From Nitrospinaceae bacterium (GTDB lineage Bacteria > Nitrospinota > Nitrospinia > Nitrospinales > VA-1): a stretch of 13,958 nt of DNA. The notes beneath the pieces were generated by a model. That model did no database searches. It worked only from the letters and a program-made list of their open reading frames with translations, and had not been told where the DNA came from. The DNA is taken from NCBI GenBank assembly GCA_029261435.1, contig JAJDBI010000299.1, forward strand, positions 1 through 13,958, read 5' to 3'. Both the position numbers and the translations under genes were made by a program. Shown here piece after piece: positions 6,819 to 13,958 of the stretch (positions are counted from its first letter, which is position 1; each line of letters begins with the position of its first letter).

Positions 6819-7404
6819 AGTTTTATCTTTCTTATTATTAAAATACGGTAGAGAGATGATCCTGTTTACCCGGATCAATTTCGGTCAAAGTTAAGCTACC
6901 ATCAGACAACTATTATGTGGCTATTATGCTGTTATCAGCGGCATCCTCTGATAAATTTTTTCTTTGCTATATACCTCGTCAGGCGTCTGTCCATTATCTG
7001 GTTCGCAATGTGTCATCACCTTTGCTGTCTTATAGCAGAGATTAGACTCGCTTTGCGCATTCATTGCTGTATCTAATACTGATGCGTTGATCGACACACT
7101 AACCTCATGCTCCTACGTTTGGGGATAATCAAAATAGAACTTATTCAGTTCCTATTAATTTTCCCCGCACAATTGTAAATGAAGGTGATAATAAATCCAG
7201 CAAGATTTCAGAGGGCAGTTAAAGAAGGGAACAAATCTGAAAATGGGTTTCAGCCAAATATGGACTTCAATTTTTCACACTGGAAAACCTGAACTTTCCA
7301 TCAAGGGATTTACCCAGTTCTATTTACAAGCTCGGTACATGCAAAGGGTGACTATCGCGCACAATGATCTCATCTGACAAGAAATTTGTCATGCAATTTT
7401 CCTG
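6819..7404. other. Long intergenic stretch, 586 bases
   Basis: This separates the DUF445 gene from the end of the hydrolase gene, both on the - strand, and should hold the DUF445 promoter. Two CATAAT boxes on the - strand (in AGCATAATAGCCACATAATAG, reverse of about 6907-6927) could be -10 elements, but no -35 is convincing. A hairpin with a T-run on the + strand is listed separately. A 37-codon frame (7179-7292, +) has no ribosome binding site. I see nothing else. Confidence 0.45.
6932..6961 (+). terminator. Orphan hairpin with T-run
   Basis: TTATCAG (6932-6938), a 9-base loop and CTGATAA (6948-6954) are followed by A and six T (6956-6961). This is the form of an intrinsic terminator on the + strand, though the stem has only two G-C pairs and no + strand gene lies upstream. 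Alternatively it is a leader hairpin for the DUF445 mRNA on the other strand. Confidence 0.3.
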
Positions 7405-8268
7405 CTAGCGGCAGTCTGGAATGGCAACGGCAATGAGATCGGGCCAGGCTTGTTCCCATCCTATAGAGTGGTTTGCACCTTTCACCATTTCTATTTTGAT
7501 GCAGTTATCTCGACCTACTCTGGAGCGAAAACTTTCAGCAACGTAGCGACCCACATTCTCATCCTCACTGCCTACGTAATGGACTTGAGGAATATGGGCG
7601 ACTTCTTCTGCCACATCTGCGGCATTCAAAGATCCTCTCAAGGGATCTACTTCATGATACTGAGTCCAAACCCTGTGATCCAGGTTTCCTGCCACGGTGC
7701 GTATGCCGCTAACATCTGACCGACGAGCGGCCACAAGTATAGCCACCGCGCCACCGCCTGAGAACCCAACAATTTCCAGTTTCTCTGCACCGGCTTTTTT
7801 CTTTCCAGTATCGATCACTGCCGACACACTGTCGATAACCTCAGAGGCAAAGCGTTTATCCGTCCAATAAGGATATTCACAATTAGGGTTTTTTTCAAAC
7901 GAGATGTACTGGCACGGGCGGGCTATGTACATGACGTTACCTTTATGTTCTTGTGCCGCCAGATACAGACCTACAGGGTTTTTGGGTGACGGGTTGCGAG
8001 AGGCGCGTGTTTTTGTGAGCCAAGCTCTGCCATCTCCTTCCAGATAAATTCGCAACGGTGCACCAAGCTTATCAAAACGGTAATAAACCCGCAGGATGAA
8101 GTCTTCTCCTCTGAGTTCAGCTTTATGCAACTGTGCCCTGTCAGAAACGGCAACAGCGGTATCTTCGGGACTATGGCCCACACAACTTTGTGTGACCAAA
8201 GCAAGCAGAACGAGATTTATCAAAAGTCTGCAATAAGACTTCAATCCATGCATGCTTTCATCATTCAT
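7405..8268 (-). CDS. Alpha/beta hydrolase, predicted lipoprotein
   Basis: This is a putative serine hydrolase attached to the cell envelope. The N-terminus has K10 and R14, a hydrophobic run (15-25) and TQSC with C29 as the probable lipidated cysteine. Q at -2 is unusual, so Sec export without lipidation remains possible. The nucleophile elbow is GFSGGG with S170. A plausible acid is D236 (in GSEDENVG) and the histidine is H267 (in KGANHSIGW), in the right order for the fold. YLEGDGRAW (75-83) probably forms the oxyanion-hole region. The 287 residues fit the fold. The substrate is not evident; an esterase, lipase or peptidase is possible. The start ATG has no clear ribosome binding site, and M6 (8251-8253) is an alternative. 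It follows the autotransporter gene on the same strand with a 97-base gap. Confidence 0.8.
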   Translation of the reverse strand: MNDESMHGLKSYCRLLINLVLLALVTQSCVGHSPEDTAVAVSDRAQLHKAELRGEDFILRVYYRFDKLGAPLRIYLEGDGRAWLTKTRASRNPSPKNPVGLYLAAQEHKGNVMYIARPCQYISFEKNPNCEYPYWTDKRFASEVIDSVSAVIDTGKKKAGAEKLEIVGFSGGGAVAILVAARRSDVSGIRTVAGNLDHRVWTQYHEVDPLRGSLNAADVAEEVAHIPQVHYVGSEDENVGRYVAESFRSRVGRDNCIKIEMVKGANHSIGWEQAWPDLIAVAIPDCR

Positions 8269-8365
8269 AAAAAATGGTCTCGGTCAGTAACTAGAGTCTA
8301 ATCTTATTACAATAGCTACTGGAATCTACCTGGATAATATGGAGGCACTGGCAAAGAGAAAGTCT

Positions 8366-10882
8366 TTAGAAGTTCCAACGCCCTTTCAGCAAAGCTGAAT
8401 GACTGACAAAATCCTGCTTGGCTTCAAAGTCGTAAGTTGCCACAAGATCAAAGTTGTCGCCTGAGTAAGCTAGACCTGTCCCCCCTATTGCACTATGATT
8501 TGCAGGATCGAATCCGGTGGACTGAAACGTGTTCCCACCACCGGTAAAAGCCGCAACGGTTTGAATTTTATCGTCAATGGCTTCGAAGTTATATCCAAGG
8601 TGTACTTCTGGTGTCAGGCTTCCCTGGCTGATACCCCATGTGCGGCGAAGCTCTCCACGAAAAGAAAGGTTGAGGATGTCATAGTCCTGATCGTTAACAA
8701 TCAGGTTCGACGCACCCGCTCCCGTTTCAGTGTAGTCATTAATTTCAACGTGCGTCCAGGACAAGCCCAGGCTGGGAGTGAATTCAAGCTCATTAGGTAA
8801 TGCAAGGTCCCGTCCAAGTTCAAATTTTGTAGTGAACTGATATCCCTCGTAGTCTGCATTCGCTTGCCGATCAACGGCACCTACGGAAATAAAACGTTTA
8901 CCGGAATAATCGTTATATGCAAGCCCGAACTGGGCATCCAGATAGTTATCACCAAAATCATATGCCCCGTAAACCATCCCCTGATAACTGTTGATATAAG
9001 TCTGATTTTCCGAGAGTCGGGAGTTTACATCTGTATGCGAATAGCTGCCCGCCAGACCTAAAAGATAATTATTATTGATTTGCTTGTCAGCACCAAAAGC
9101 AAAACCCCCTGTGCTCGCCTCGAAACCTTGAATCCCTTGACGCTCGCTCTGATCCACATAGGATCCTAATCCCTGGAGCCAGAAGTTTTTTTCCTCACCC
9201 ACTTCATCTCCTGCTGAAAGACCTTGTCCGGCAGAAATTCCTGTTCGCAGACTGGCAAGTCGGTAGGACAACGTGTTCAAGGATGCTCTTCCTGCCAAAA
9301 CAGTACCAATGACGGACCCACCATCCACCACCGGAGCTAATGATTCCAAAGCTGTCCCCTCTTCGGGGGAACCCGCTAACCCGTCCAATGCTGAGGACAA
9401 AGTGGAATCGCTGGCAAAGGCCACATCAACAACATTTTTAACAGCCGTTGCATTACTACTCATATCTGTTGTGACTGCTGTGGCAGTGAGTTCCAGGTTG
9501 TTACCGTTCAGCGCCAGGGTAAAATTAAATTGCGAATTATTGTCGGTAATAACAATATTATCGACAGAGGTCCCGATACCGCCACCATTACCATCTACAA
9601 GAATAACAATGGCGGTTCCCGAAGTGAGGTTACCGCTAACCGTTGGAACAATGGTAGTCCCTGCAGCCAACGTTGCCCCACCTGTCGCCACCAACTGACC
9701 GTTGGTCGTCCCAATAGTGACTCCAAGTTTAGCAGAGGCTCCAAGTGTAACCGTGCCGGAAGCGGTAACGGTTGAAGTCCCAACATCAATGATGCCCGAA
9801 GTACCTGCTGCTGTCAGAGAACCAGTAACAGTTGTGGCGGCTTTGGTGAATTTTATGGCCGCTAAATTACTGATCGTCGTTGTTGTTGCTTTAAGATCGC
9901 CGGCGAAAGTTGCAGTTTTTCCGCTACCCTGAATATTGACGGCATTCAGACCTGCAATGGTCGAACCCACATCGCCACTGAAAGTGCTTGTCCCAGCTAC
10001 ACTCAAGGTTCCTTCGTTCGTGGTGGTGTTAGTAATAGAGCCTGTAATATTTGCGCCATCAGCAACACTTATCGTGCCATTTACGGTAAAGTTGATAGTA
10101 CCCGTAACAGTACCGTTGAAGGTGGTTGTCTTGGTGCTTGAAATATTTAACGCATCCGCATTCACAGTACCATTGAAGGTTGCAGCTGCATTTGCTCCAA
10201 CATTCAAAATATCTACTGCCGCCGTAGCACCAATATTTTGGGAAAAAGCAATTGTATTTGTACCACCTTGTGAATTGTTGACATTCATGGTGATCGTATC
10301 TAGCGTATTCGAAGCATTGATGGAAGCATCAAAAACAATATTTTCAACATTCGCCGTATCAAAAGTGAGGGACAAAGTCGATGTTCCTGTTCCACCCACT
10401 ATGGCAATTGAGTTTGTTCCGCCTCCTGAAGTAGTCGCATTGCCTCGAAACGTAATATTGTCGTCTACGGCTGTCACCGTCAAACTGTTTGTGAAAGCCG
10501 TGCTACTGACCACCAAGTCATCGGCAAAAACTACCCCATTCGTTGCGCCTGAAGTATTGATGTTGATCGTTTGAGTCGTGCTCCCACTTGATTCTGTAAG
10601 CGTGAATGAATCAAGCGGGTTTATATTATTTCCAAGAGTAACCACTCCAGAATTGCTGTCAATGATGATACTGGTCGACCCAGTTTCGTTAGATTCGATG
10701 AGCCCACTTGTTAAAGTTGCCCCAACCCCACCAACCGTAGTGGCTGTGACGGTATCGCCATTGGCAACTTCATTTTGTCCATTTCCTGCCATAGCTTGTT
10801 TTGCAAATCCAGATACCAGGAATAAAGATGATACGAGAATGGCTAAAAACCTTACAATGGAATTTATTTTCAGCAAACCCAT
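8366..10882 (-). CDS. Type Va autotransporter with beta-helix-type passenger
   Basis: This protein carries its own export pore. Residues 1-32 are a Sec signal peptide ending AMA before G33. The passenger (about 33-560) is low in charge and rich in Thr, Ser, Gly, Asn, Ala and Val. It has many short variant strands such as TFNGTV and ATFAGD, as expected of a right-handed beta-helix adhesin-like stalk. No subtilase, lipase or other catalytic motif is visible. From about 570 to 838 the sequence is an autotransporter beta-barrel: it starts NFWLQGLGSY, continues with alternating aromatic strands (GMVYGAYDF, LGLSWTHVEI, HLGYNFEA) and ends in GRWNF with the terminal F recognised by the BAM complex. 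AGAGAG precedes the ATG as a modest ribosome binding site. The likely role is surface display, adhesion or aggregation. It is the first gene of a - strand pair with the lipoprotein hydrolase. Confidence 0.92.
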   Translation of the reverse strand: MGLLKINSIVRFLAILVSSLFLVSGFAKQAMAGNGQNEVANGDTVTATTVGGVGATLTSGLIESNETGSTSIIIDSNSGVVTLGNNINPLDSFTLTESSGSTTQTININTSGATNGVVFADDLVVSSTAFTNSLTVTAVDDNITFRGNATTSGGGTNSIAIVGGTGTSTLSLTFDTANVENIVFDASINASNTLDTITMNVNNSQGGTNTIAFSQNIGATAAVDILNVGANAAATFNGTVNADALNISSTKTTTFNGTVTGTINFTVNGTISVADGANITGSITNTTTNEGTLSVAGTSTFSGDVGSTIAGLNAVNIQGSGKTATFAGDLKATTTTISNLAAIKFTKAATTVTGSLTAAGTSGIIDVGTSTVTASGTVTLGASAKLGVTIGTTNGQLVATGGATLAAGTTIVPTVSGNLTSGTAIVILVDGNGGGIGTSVDNIVITDNNSQFNFTLALNGNNLELTATAVTTDMSSNATAVKNVVDVAFASDSTLSSALDGLAGSPEEGTALESLAPVVDGGSVIGTVLAGRASLNTLSYRLASLRTGISAGQGLSAGDEVGEEKNFWLQGLGSYVDQSERQGIQGFEASTGGFAFGADKQINNNYLLGLAGSYSHTDVNSRLSENQTYINSYQGMVYGAYDFGDNYLDAQFGLAYNDYSGKRFISVGAVDRQANADYEGYQFTTKFELGRDLALPNELEFTPSLGLSWTHVEINDYTETGAGASNLIVNDQDYDILNLSFRGELRRTWGISQGSLTPEVHLGYNFEAIDDKIQTVAAFTGGGNTFQSTGFDPANHSAIGGTGLAYSGDNFDLVATYDFEAKQDFVSHSALLKGRWNF

Positions 10883-10976
10883 ACTTTCTCTCTAAAGTTT
10901 TCATCAACTCAGGTGAGAAACAATTTTCCTTAATTTGACGAAAAACCGTACACTCTAAAAAGTGGTTAGCAGGAAT

Positions 10977-10982
10977 ATTATA
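10977..10982 (-). promoter_or_regulatory. Candidate -10 box for the autotransporter gene
   Basis: A perfect TATAAT is present on the - strand, preceded directly by TG. The best -35 (TTGCGA) lies 19 bases upstream, so the spacing is poor. It would give a leader of roughly 85-90 bases before the ATG. Confidence 0.4.
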
Positions 10983-11347
10983 CATTGAGAGTGAATGATT
11001 ATCGCAACAAAGATACTGTTTTTTCGCATTATTCGCATTCCAAATAAATCCAAACACTTCCTCATAGCAAAACCAGCAATTAAAACCACATTGAATGTGT
11101 AAATTATTCCCCTAACATGATTTCGATAAATAAGAGCATTCGACCAGCGTGTTTTTTGCTTTATATGGGAGGGGTTACGAAAAATAAGCTTGAAAATCGA
11201 GTTGGAACTTCAGTAAGAAAGCGTAGCTCAATATAGAGAGCTTTAAATAAGAGATGGCAAAAAAGGCAGGATCACTCGTTCAGTGTACGATTTGAGATAT
11301 CGCGCTTACATCGTCGGAGATTCATTGGGGTGAACAACTACTGAAAC

Positions 11348-11382
11348 AAAAAAACCCTCTCTCCTTTTAAAGGGAGAGAGGG
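11348..11382 (-). terminator. Intrinsic terminator of the rplS operon
   Basis: On the - strand a 10-bp perfect stem (CCCTCTCTCC at 11355-11364 with GGAGAGAGGG at 11373-11382, + strand notation) with an 8-base loop runs directly into seven T (A-tract 11348-11354 on +). It lies 47 bases beyond the rplS stop. This is the clearest terminator in the window. Confidence 0.88.
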
Positions 11383-11429
11383 TGGGACAATACTCTTTTC
11401 AAATCTATGGCAAAACCACTATAAAATTA

Positions 11430-11855
11430 TCAGGCATTTTTAGCGGCAGCTTTTGCGGCTTTAGCTTTTTTCCCTCGGGTCTTGACCTTTTTCACCTTGG
11501 TCGTAGGACGCGGTGCCTTGAGCTCTTTCAGGCGAGCCGCTTTGCCACGTAATTCACGCAGGTAATACAGTTTGGCCTGACGCACCTTGGCGCGGCGGAC
11601 GATTTCAATTTTTTCAACTCTGGGAGAATGAAACGGGAATATACGTTCCACTCCAATACCAAAGGAAATTTTTCGAACGGTCAAGGTCTTGCGAGAACCA
11701 CCACCGCGCATTTTGATGACCACACCTTCAATGACCTGAATACGTTCTTTCTCACCCTCAACGATGCGCATATGCACCTTGACGGTGTCGCCGATATGAA
11801 CATCGGAAACTTCCTTCTTCATTTCTTTTGCTTCAACCTGATCTACTAAATTCAT
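11430..11855 (-). CDS. rplS: 50S ribosomal protein L19
   Basis: L19 sits at the 30S-50S interface of the ribosome. Residues 1-112 are the conserved protein: IGDTVKVHMRIVEGEKERIQ, then EGVVIKMRGGGSRKTLTVRK, GVERIFPFHSPRVEKIEIVRR and KLYYLRELRGKAARLKE. Most L19 proteins stop near here (about 115 residues). This one adds about 29 residues rich in Lys and Ala (113-141, including KKAKAAKAAAKNA), probably a flexible RNA-binding extension. AAGGAGAG upstream of the ATG is a strong ribosome binding site. It is the last gene of the operon, 68 bases after the methyltransferase gene, and is followed by a strong terminator. Confidence 0.97.
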   Translation of the reverse strand: MNLVDQVEAKEMKKEVSDVHIGDTVKVHMRIVEGEKERIQVIEGVVIKMRGGGSRKTLTVRKISFGIGVERIFPFHSPRVEKIEIVRRAKVRQAKLYYLRELRGKAARLKELKAPRPTTKVKKVKTRGKKAKAAKAAAKNA

Positions 11856-11923
11856 GAACCTCTCTCCTTGGGTGTCTATATATTAACTAATTGATGATTT
11901 TCGATTCCGTTTAAAATTCTTTA

Positions 11924-12496
11924 TCAGGACCTGCCTAACAGGCGGTCCAATATAATTGCTACCGCTCCTCTTACCGGCAGGTGATTGAACCCGCTATTCC
12001 CTTCGATGGGTTCCAACACATAGTCGGCATTGCGGGTCAGGTTTTTTTCCAGTCCCCAGCCAGTGCCAAAAACCAAAAGCACGGGACCACCCTTCTGCAA
12101 TTGCTCTCTAAAATTTTCATATCCAATGCTGTTCGGCTGCTGTTTCGCACCGGTAACCACTACACAGGGTTTTTCCCCGGCCTGTTCAGTCACATCAGCC
12201 ACCGCATCTTCCAGGCTTTTTATAACCCGGGTTTTCAGCAAAGCTTCCTTGCGGGTCGGGTTGTACTCCGCCCCATGACCCTTCAGCCAATGACCGACCA
12301 GCCTTTCGACCAGCTCCTGCTGAGTCTTCAAAGGCGTTACCACATAAAAAGCACCCACTCCATACGTCCGGCAGACACGCGAAATGTCATGCACATCAAG
12401 AGTGGTGACGGATGACACCACTACTTCCCCGGTCTTGTTATAGACGGGAAAATGGACCAGCGCCAAATGAATATTTGAATAATGCGCCTTATCCAA
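11924..12496 (-). CDS. SPOUT-type RNA methyltransferase (PF09936 family)
   Basis: This is a predicted SAM-dependent RNA methyltransferase of the family usually found between trmD and rplS outside the enterics. The target RNA position is not established. The N-terminus HLALVHFPVYNKTGEVV is the family start. The trefoil-knot SAM site at the C-terminus is visible as LLVFGTGWGLEKN, DYVLEPIEG and FNHLPVRGAVAIILDRLLG. No ATG exists near the start. The TTG at 12494-12496 has AGG six bases upstream and is preferred (190 residues). A TTG two codons earlier (12500-12502) directly abuts the AGG and is less likely. It begins about 12 bases after the trmD stop, so translation is probably coupled. Confidence 0.88.
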   Translation of the reverse strand: MDKAHYSNIHLALVHFPVYNKTGEVVVSSVTTLDVHDISRVCRTYGVGAFYVVTPLKTQQELVERLVGHWLKGHGAEYNPTRKEALLKTRVIKSLEDAVADVTEQAGEKPCVVVTGAKQQPNSIGYENFREQLQKGGPVLLVFGTGWGLEKNLTRNADYVLEPIEGNSGFNHLPVRGAVAIILDRLLGRS

Positions 12497-12508
12497 AGTC
12501 AACCTGTA

Positions 12509-13207
12509 TCAAACCCGTTTATTTTTTTCGAGCAAGTCGGGTCGAACCTGCGCGGTTTTTTTTAACGCTTCCATCTTTTGCCAGTCGCGTATTTTTTTCG
12601 GATCGCCAGAAACCAGAACTTCTGGAACCGTGAGTCCTTCATAATCCCGAGGCCGGGTGTATTGCGGGTATTCCAGCAAATCGTCGTGGAAAGATTCTTC
12701 CACCACCGATTCCGGGTCACCCAACACCCCCGGCAACAACCTTGATACAGCCTCAACGAGAACCATAGCCGGAAGTTCTCCGCCCGTTAAAACATAATCC
12801 CCTATGGAAATTTCCTCATCGACATAGTGCAGACGAATCCGCTCGTCAATGCCCTCATAACGACCGCAGATCAGAGTCAGGCTCGGTAAGCGCGATAGCT
12901 CCCAGGCTTTTTCCTGATCGAAAGGTCGACCTCCGGGGGATAATAATATCGTCCGGGTTTCGGGAACTTCCTTTTTGACCGCAGTAATGGCACGGGCGAT
13001 GGGCTCGACATTCATGACCATGCCCACTCCGCCTCCGAAAGGAGCATCATCCACCTTCCTGTGCTTATTCAGACTGTAGTCGCGCAAATCATGAACGTGA
13101 ATATCCAGCAATCCCTCTTCGCGAGCCCGCTGGATAATGCTGTCCCCAAAAGGAGACTCAAACATCCCCGGAAAAATACTGACAATGTCAAACCGGAGTG
13201 TCCTCAA
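12509..13207 (-). CDS. trmD: tRNA (guanine-N1-)-methyltransferase TrmD
   Basis: TrmD methylates G37 of tRNAs reading CNN codons and so prevents +1 frameshifting. Numbering from the chosen start, the N-terminus RFDIVSIFPGMF (5-16) is typical. The SAM-binding deep knot includes LLSPGGRPFDQ (88-98), ICGRYEGIDERI (113-124) and SIGDYVLTGGELPAM (134-148). R156 in SRLLPGVLG matches the catalytic arginine. The catalytic Asp of E. coli TrmD (D169, in DSF) is Glu here (E171, in ESF). YPQYTRP follows. No ATG is available. The TTG at 13205-13207 has GAGGG five bases upstream and puts the conserved RFDI at residue 5 (232 residues). A TTG four codons earlier (13219) has no ribosome binding site. The gene overlaps the end of rimM, which suggests translational coupling. 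Confidence 0.95.
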   Translation of the reverse strand: MRTLRFDIVSIFPGMFESPFGDSIIQRAREEGLLDIHVHDLRDYSLNKHRKVDDAPFGGGVGMVMNVEPIARAITAVKKEVPETRTILLSPGGRPFDQEKAWELSRLPSLTLICGRYEGIDERIRLHYVDEEISIGDYVLTGGELPAMVLVEAVSRLLPGVLGDPESVVEESFHDDLLEYPQYTRPRDYEGLTVPEVLVSGDPKKIRDWQKMEALKKTAQVRPDLLEKNKRV

Positions 13208-13691
13208 GCAAACCCTCAATACGATGAAAAATCAGTTTGTTCTGTTTCAGATCGATGGACTTGACCACCGAATCAATCATAGGGAGCATCCATTCCTGAT
13301 CCCCGTTTCGCACCACATATATATCGTTGCTCCCCGTGGGGATAATCTCTTCAATGACCCCATAGGGTCGGCCCTCTTCATCGAATACGGCAAGTCCTTC
13401 AATTTCGAAGCGGTAATACTCGCCTTCCTGAAGAGGCTTGAGAATTTCACGTTTAGCCAACACTTCGGTCCCGGTCAGAAGTTTTGCCGAGTCAATATCA
13501 TGGACTCCTTCTAACTTAATAATGAAGGGGACGTTGGCCCCGCGAATCGATTGAACCTTTACTTCCTTTACATCTAACCGCACAGTTTGACCGCGTAAAG
13601 AATCGATCTCTTCAGGGTCATTCGGAAAAAACTTCAACTCGCCTTTAAGTCCGTGGGTGCGACCAAGCTTGCCAAACGAAATCCAATCCAT
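13188..13691 (-). CDS. rimM: 16S rRNA processing protein RimM
   Basis: RimM helps 30S maturation, acting on the head region with S19. From the ATG at 13689-13691 the protein has 167 residues, the usual length. The N-terminal RimM domain begins WISFGKLGRTHGLKGELKFFP. The PRC-barrel domain starts near EGEYYRFEIEGLAVFDEEG, followed by GVIEEIIPTGSNDIYVV and WMLPMIDSVVKSID. A TTG three codons upstream (13698-13700) is in frame, but the protein family begins at MDW. The ATG begins two bases after the KH gene's TGA, and the 3' end overlaps trmD. Confidence 0.95.
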   Translation of the reverse strand: MDWISFGKLGRTHGLKGELKFFPNDPEEIDSLRGQTVRLDVKEVKVQSIRGANVPFIIKLEGVHDIDSAKLLTGTEVLAKREILKPLQEGEYYRFEIEGLAVFDEEGRPYGVIEEIIPTGSNDIYVVRNGDQEWMLPMIDSVVKSIDLKQNKLIFHRIEGLLEDTPV

Positions 13692-13692
13692 A

Positions 13693-13923
13693 TCATTCAA
13701 TAATTTCCAGCACAGCCCGTTTTTTTAATTTAGTAGCCGTCGCGTTCAGGATAGTGCGCATGGCCCTGGCAGTTTTTCCCTGCTTGCCAATGACCTTTCC
13801 CAAATCTTCTTTCGCGACTCTCAATTCCAATACCGTTGTTTTTTCGCCTTCCACTTCCTGCAAATCCACTTCATCAGGCTTGTCCACCAACGACTTCGCA
13901 ATCATCAAAATGAGATCTCTCAC
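13693..13923 (-). CDS. khpA: KH-domain RNA-binding protein, KhpA-like
   Basis: This is a small cytoplasmic single-KH-domain protein of the KhpA/YlqC family. Such proteins bind RNA and in Gram-positives pair with KhpB to influence cell division and elongation; the role in diderms is less clear. The 76 residues are the normal size. The KH GxxG loop is GKQG in KVIGKQGKTARAMRTIL (about 43-59), preceded by TTVLELRVAKEDLG. The start is GTG (13921-13923), with AGGAGGG four to five bases upstream, one of the best ribosome binding sites in the window. Family genes normally follow rpsP, which would lie just beyond the right edge. Confidence 0.92.
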   Translation of the reverse strand: MRDLILMIAKSLVDKPDEVDLQEVEGEKTTVLELRVAKEDLGKVIGKQGKTARAMRTILNATATKLKKRAVLEIIE

Positions 13924-13958
13924 AATTCCCTCCTAGTCTACAGGAAACAAACCTCAGT

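Larger units (their letters stand above)
10883..11429. other. Intergenic stretch between rplS and the autotransporter, 547 bases
   Basis: It holds the rplS terminator at 11348-11382 and a candidate autotransporter promoter at 10977-10982. The middle (about 11000-11340) has only very short open frames on the + strand. A D-arm-like hairpin (AGCTC 11225-11229 with GAGCT 11238-11242) lies inside a distant GTAAG/CTTAC pair (11213-11217 and 11305-11309). This is not a complete tRNA. Confidence 0.5.

Noticed and set aside
7179..7292. 37-codon + strand frame in the gap before the hydrolase end
   Set aside because: It has no ribosome binding site, no promoter and no recognisable sequence features.
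9936..10574. 212-codon and neighbouring long + strand frames opposite the autotransporter
   Set aside because: These are shadows created by the Thr/Val/Ala-rich passenger codons. The - strand product has a signal peptide and a barrel ending in F, so that strand is the coding one.
11213..11309. tRNA-like region (D-arm-like AGCTC/GAGCT inside a GTAAG/CTTAC pair)
   Set aside because: There is no anticodon arm and no T-arm with a GTTCGA-type loop. The outer pair is too far apart and interrupted. At best it is a degenerate fragment; more likely it is chance.

Overview
The window comes from a diderm (Gram-negative) bacterium. It encodes an outer-membrane autotransporter, two probable lipoproteins and a periplasmic-type secreted protein. 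The order KH protein - RimM - TrmD - SPOUT methyltransferase (PF09936 type) - L19, with RNase HII in the same region, is the arrangement I associate with deltaproteobacteria-like lineages and Nitrospinota/Nitrospirota rather than enterics. That placement is inference from gene order and was not tested.

Layout from left to right. Positions 1-167 hold the C-terminal end of an FtsX/MacB-type ABC permease on the + strand. A 191-base intergenic stretch follows, carrying two copies of a short hairpin-like repeat and a perfect 10-bp hairpin that touches the stop codon of recJ. recJ and rnhB lie on the - strand (359-2830). An accessory block runs from about 2.9 to 11.3 kb: a + strand M48 metalloprotease lipoprotein, a - strand LysR regulator of the NhaR type, a divergent + strand gene for a small secreted protein built from 40-residue repeats, a - strand DUF445 membrane protein, a - strand lipoprotein alpha/beta hydrolase, and a - strand classical autotransporter. 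The right end (11.35-13.92 kb) is a compact - strand translation operon: KH protein, rimM, trmD, RNA methyltransferase, rplS, closed by a strong intrinsic terminator.

How the genes work together. The right-hand operon serves ribosome maturation and RNA modification. It would be continuous with rnhB in the usual order, so the 8-kb block looks like an insertion or rearrangement between rplS and rnhB. Within that block most products act in the envelope. The LysR gene and the repeat-protein gene are divergent across 269 AT-rich bases with inverted repeats, the classic layout of a LysR regulator and its target. The repeat protein is the most novel item: a signal peptide followed by three copies of a 14-residue motif. 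Its two C-terminal copies differ in DNA only by synonymous changes within the motif region, so the peptide itself appears to be under selection.

I saw no CRISPR array, rRNA, complete tRNA, transposase or integrase.
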